A DNA stretch of 64,000 nt from contig DLHO01000011.1 of assembly GCA_002483265.1 (NCBI GenBank), positions 57,168-121,167 on the forward strand. Reading direction: 5' to 3'. Source of the DNA: Flavobacteriales bacterium UBA7666 (GTDB lineage: Bacteria; Bacteroidota; Bacteroidia; Flavobacteriales_D; Crocinitomicaceae). Below, one piece after another: positions 63,680 through 64,000 of the stretch (positions are counted from its first letter, which is position 1; every line of letters begins with the position of its first letter). The notes under the pieces were generated by a model, which was given only the letters and a program-made list of their open reading frames with translations, made no database searches and was not told where the DNA came from. The translations under genes and the position numbers were made by a program.

Positions 63680-63734
63680 TCAACCAATAGATTCGGTTAA
63701 ACAAAAGAAGAGTTAATGGTCAAATTCCTAAGAA

Positions 63735-64000
63735 ATACCACTCAACCCTCAGTGTGCGGCCCTTCACCTCTTGATCGACAACCCCTCAACTCTTCACGTG
63801 ATACCCCACAACTCGCAAGAGGAAGGGATACATCTGTTAAAAAATACCCGTCAAGTAGAAGGAGAAAGGGTGTCAACCATTCATGTGTTACCCTACAACT
63901 GTCAATCGACGACCCTACAACCATTAATGTGATGCCCCTCAACTCACAAGAGGAAGGGGTACAACTGTTAATAAATGCCTGGCAAGTAGAAGGAGAAAGG
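63735..64000. repeat. 131-bp-period minisatellite running off the window
   Basis: CAAGTAGAAGGAGAAAGG occurs at 63852-63869 and 63983-64000 (period 131). Smaller units GTGAT(A/G)CCCC(A/T)CAACTC(G/A)CAAGAGGAAGGG and CCCTACAAC recur inside. It is GC-richer than the surroundings. No supported gene; a 66-codon minus-strand frame across it is a product of the repeat. Confidence 0.65.

Noticed and set aside
63742..63942. 66-codon minus-strand ORF in the minisatellite
   Set aside because: It is made of translated repeat units and would not survive without the repeats; no coding evidence.

Overview
The window looks like a chromosomal segment of an aquatic Bacteroidota of the Flavobacteriales type (Fluviicola/Crocinitomicaceae-like; this is inferred from protein style, not proven). 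The reasons are AT-rich DNA, A-rich ribosome-binding regions, promoters of the TAnnTTTG type, a C-terminal secretion domain of type IX, very large Ig-like and TSP3-repeat surface proteins, split giant Rhs proteins, a flavobacterial-type tryptophan 2,3-dioxygenase and many proteins known mainly from Bacteroidota.

Layout. 1-3.8 kb is backbone: the start of a large surface protein (minus strand, running off the left edge) and a LOG-family phosphoribohydrolase. From 3.9 to 37.5 kb lies a composite accessory island. It opens with a tyrosine recombinase, an ExoX-C/GIY-YIG-like orphan and an excisionase-like helix-turn-helix protein. Three acquired plus-strand operons follow: (i) a TetR-controlled RND efflux module (7.7-15.5 kb); (ii) an ECF-sigma-controlled module with a DoxX-like protein, a flavin reductase, a 6-pyruvoyl-tetrahydropterin-synthase homologue and GTP cyclohydrolase I (16-18.9 kb); (iii) an Rrf2/NsrR-like nitrosative-stress operon with a cbb3-like oxidase, cytochrome c, truncated haemoglobin, tryptophan dioxygenase, ScdA/RIC and hemerythrin (19.4-26.3 kb). 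Each of the three operons is followed, on the minus strand, by a decayed copy of the 3' end of the same unrecognised gene. The first operon is also bracketed by two copies of a 130-bp folded element, and a hairpin family with a conserved internal loop recurs four times. This looks like cassette-wise or tandem-integration growth of the island. The last third (26.5-37.5 kb) looks like a defence island: an unknown helical protein, iteron-like repeats, a 128-bp tandem repeat array running into a HEPN-motif protein, a four-hairpin array, an XRE regulator, an MltR/HEPN-like protein, and a TPR-GreAB-C-PIN-type protein with DUF4238 and SEC-C partners.

37.9-45 kb returns to backbone: waaA (Kdo transferase), an outer-membrane protein, a LolE/FtsX-type permease, a NamZ-type (DUF1343) muramidase lipoprotein and a T9SS-secreted protein. 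45.3-62.0 kb is a polymorphic-toxin locus: a DNRLRE-like adhesin, two giant split Rhs proteins, an AT-rich lipase-like C-terminal effector domain and a co-translated lipoprotein that is a candidate immunity protein. Downstream (62.0-64.0 kb) are orphan toxin/immunity scraps, an IS1-family transposase, a second immunity-like ORF between two copies of a 55-bp repeat, and a 131-bp-period minisatellite that runs off the right edge.

Most function calls rest on motif recognition by eye. No database search was possible, so family-level calls are firmer than physiological roles.
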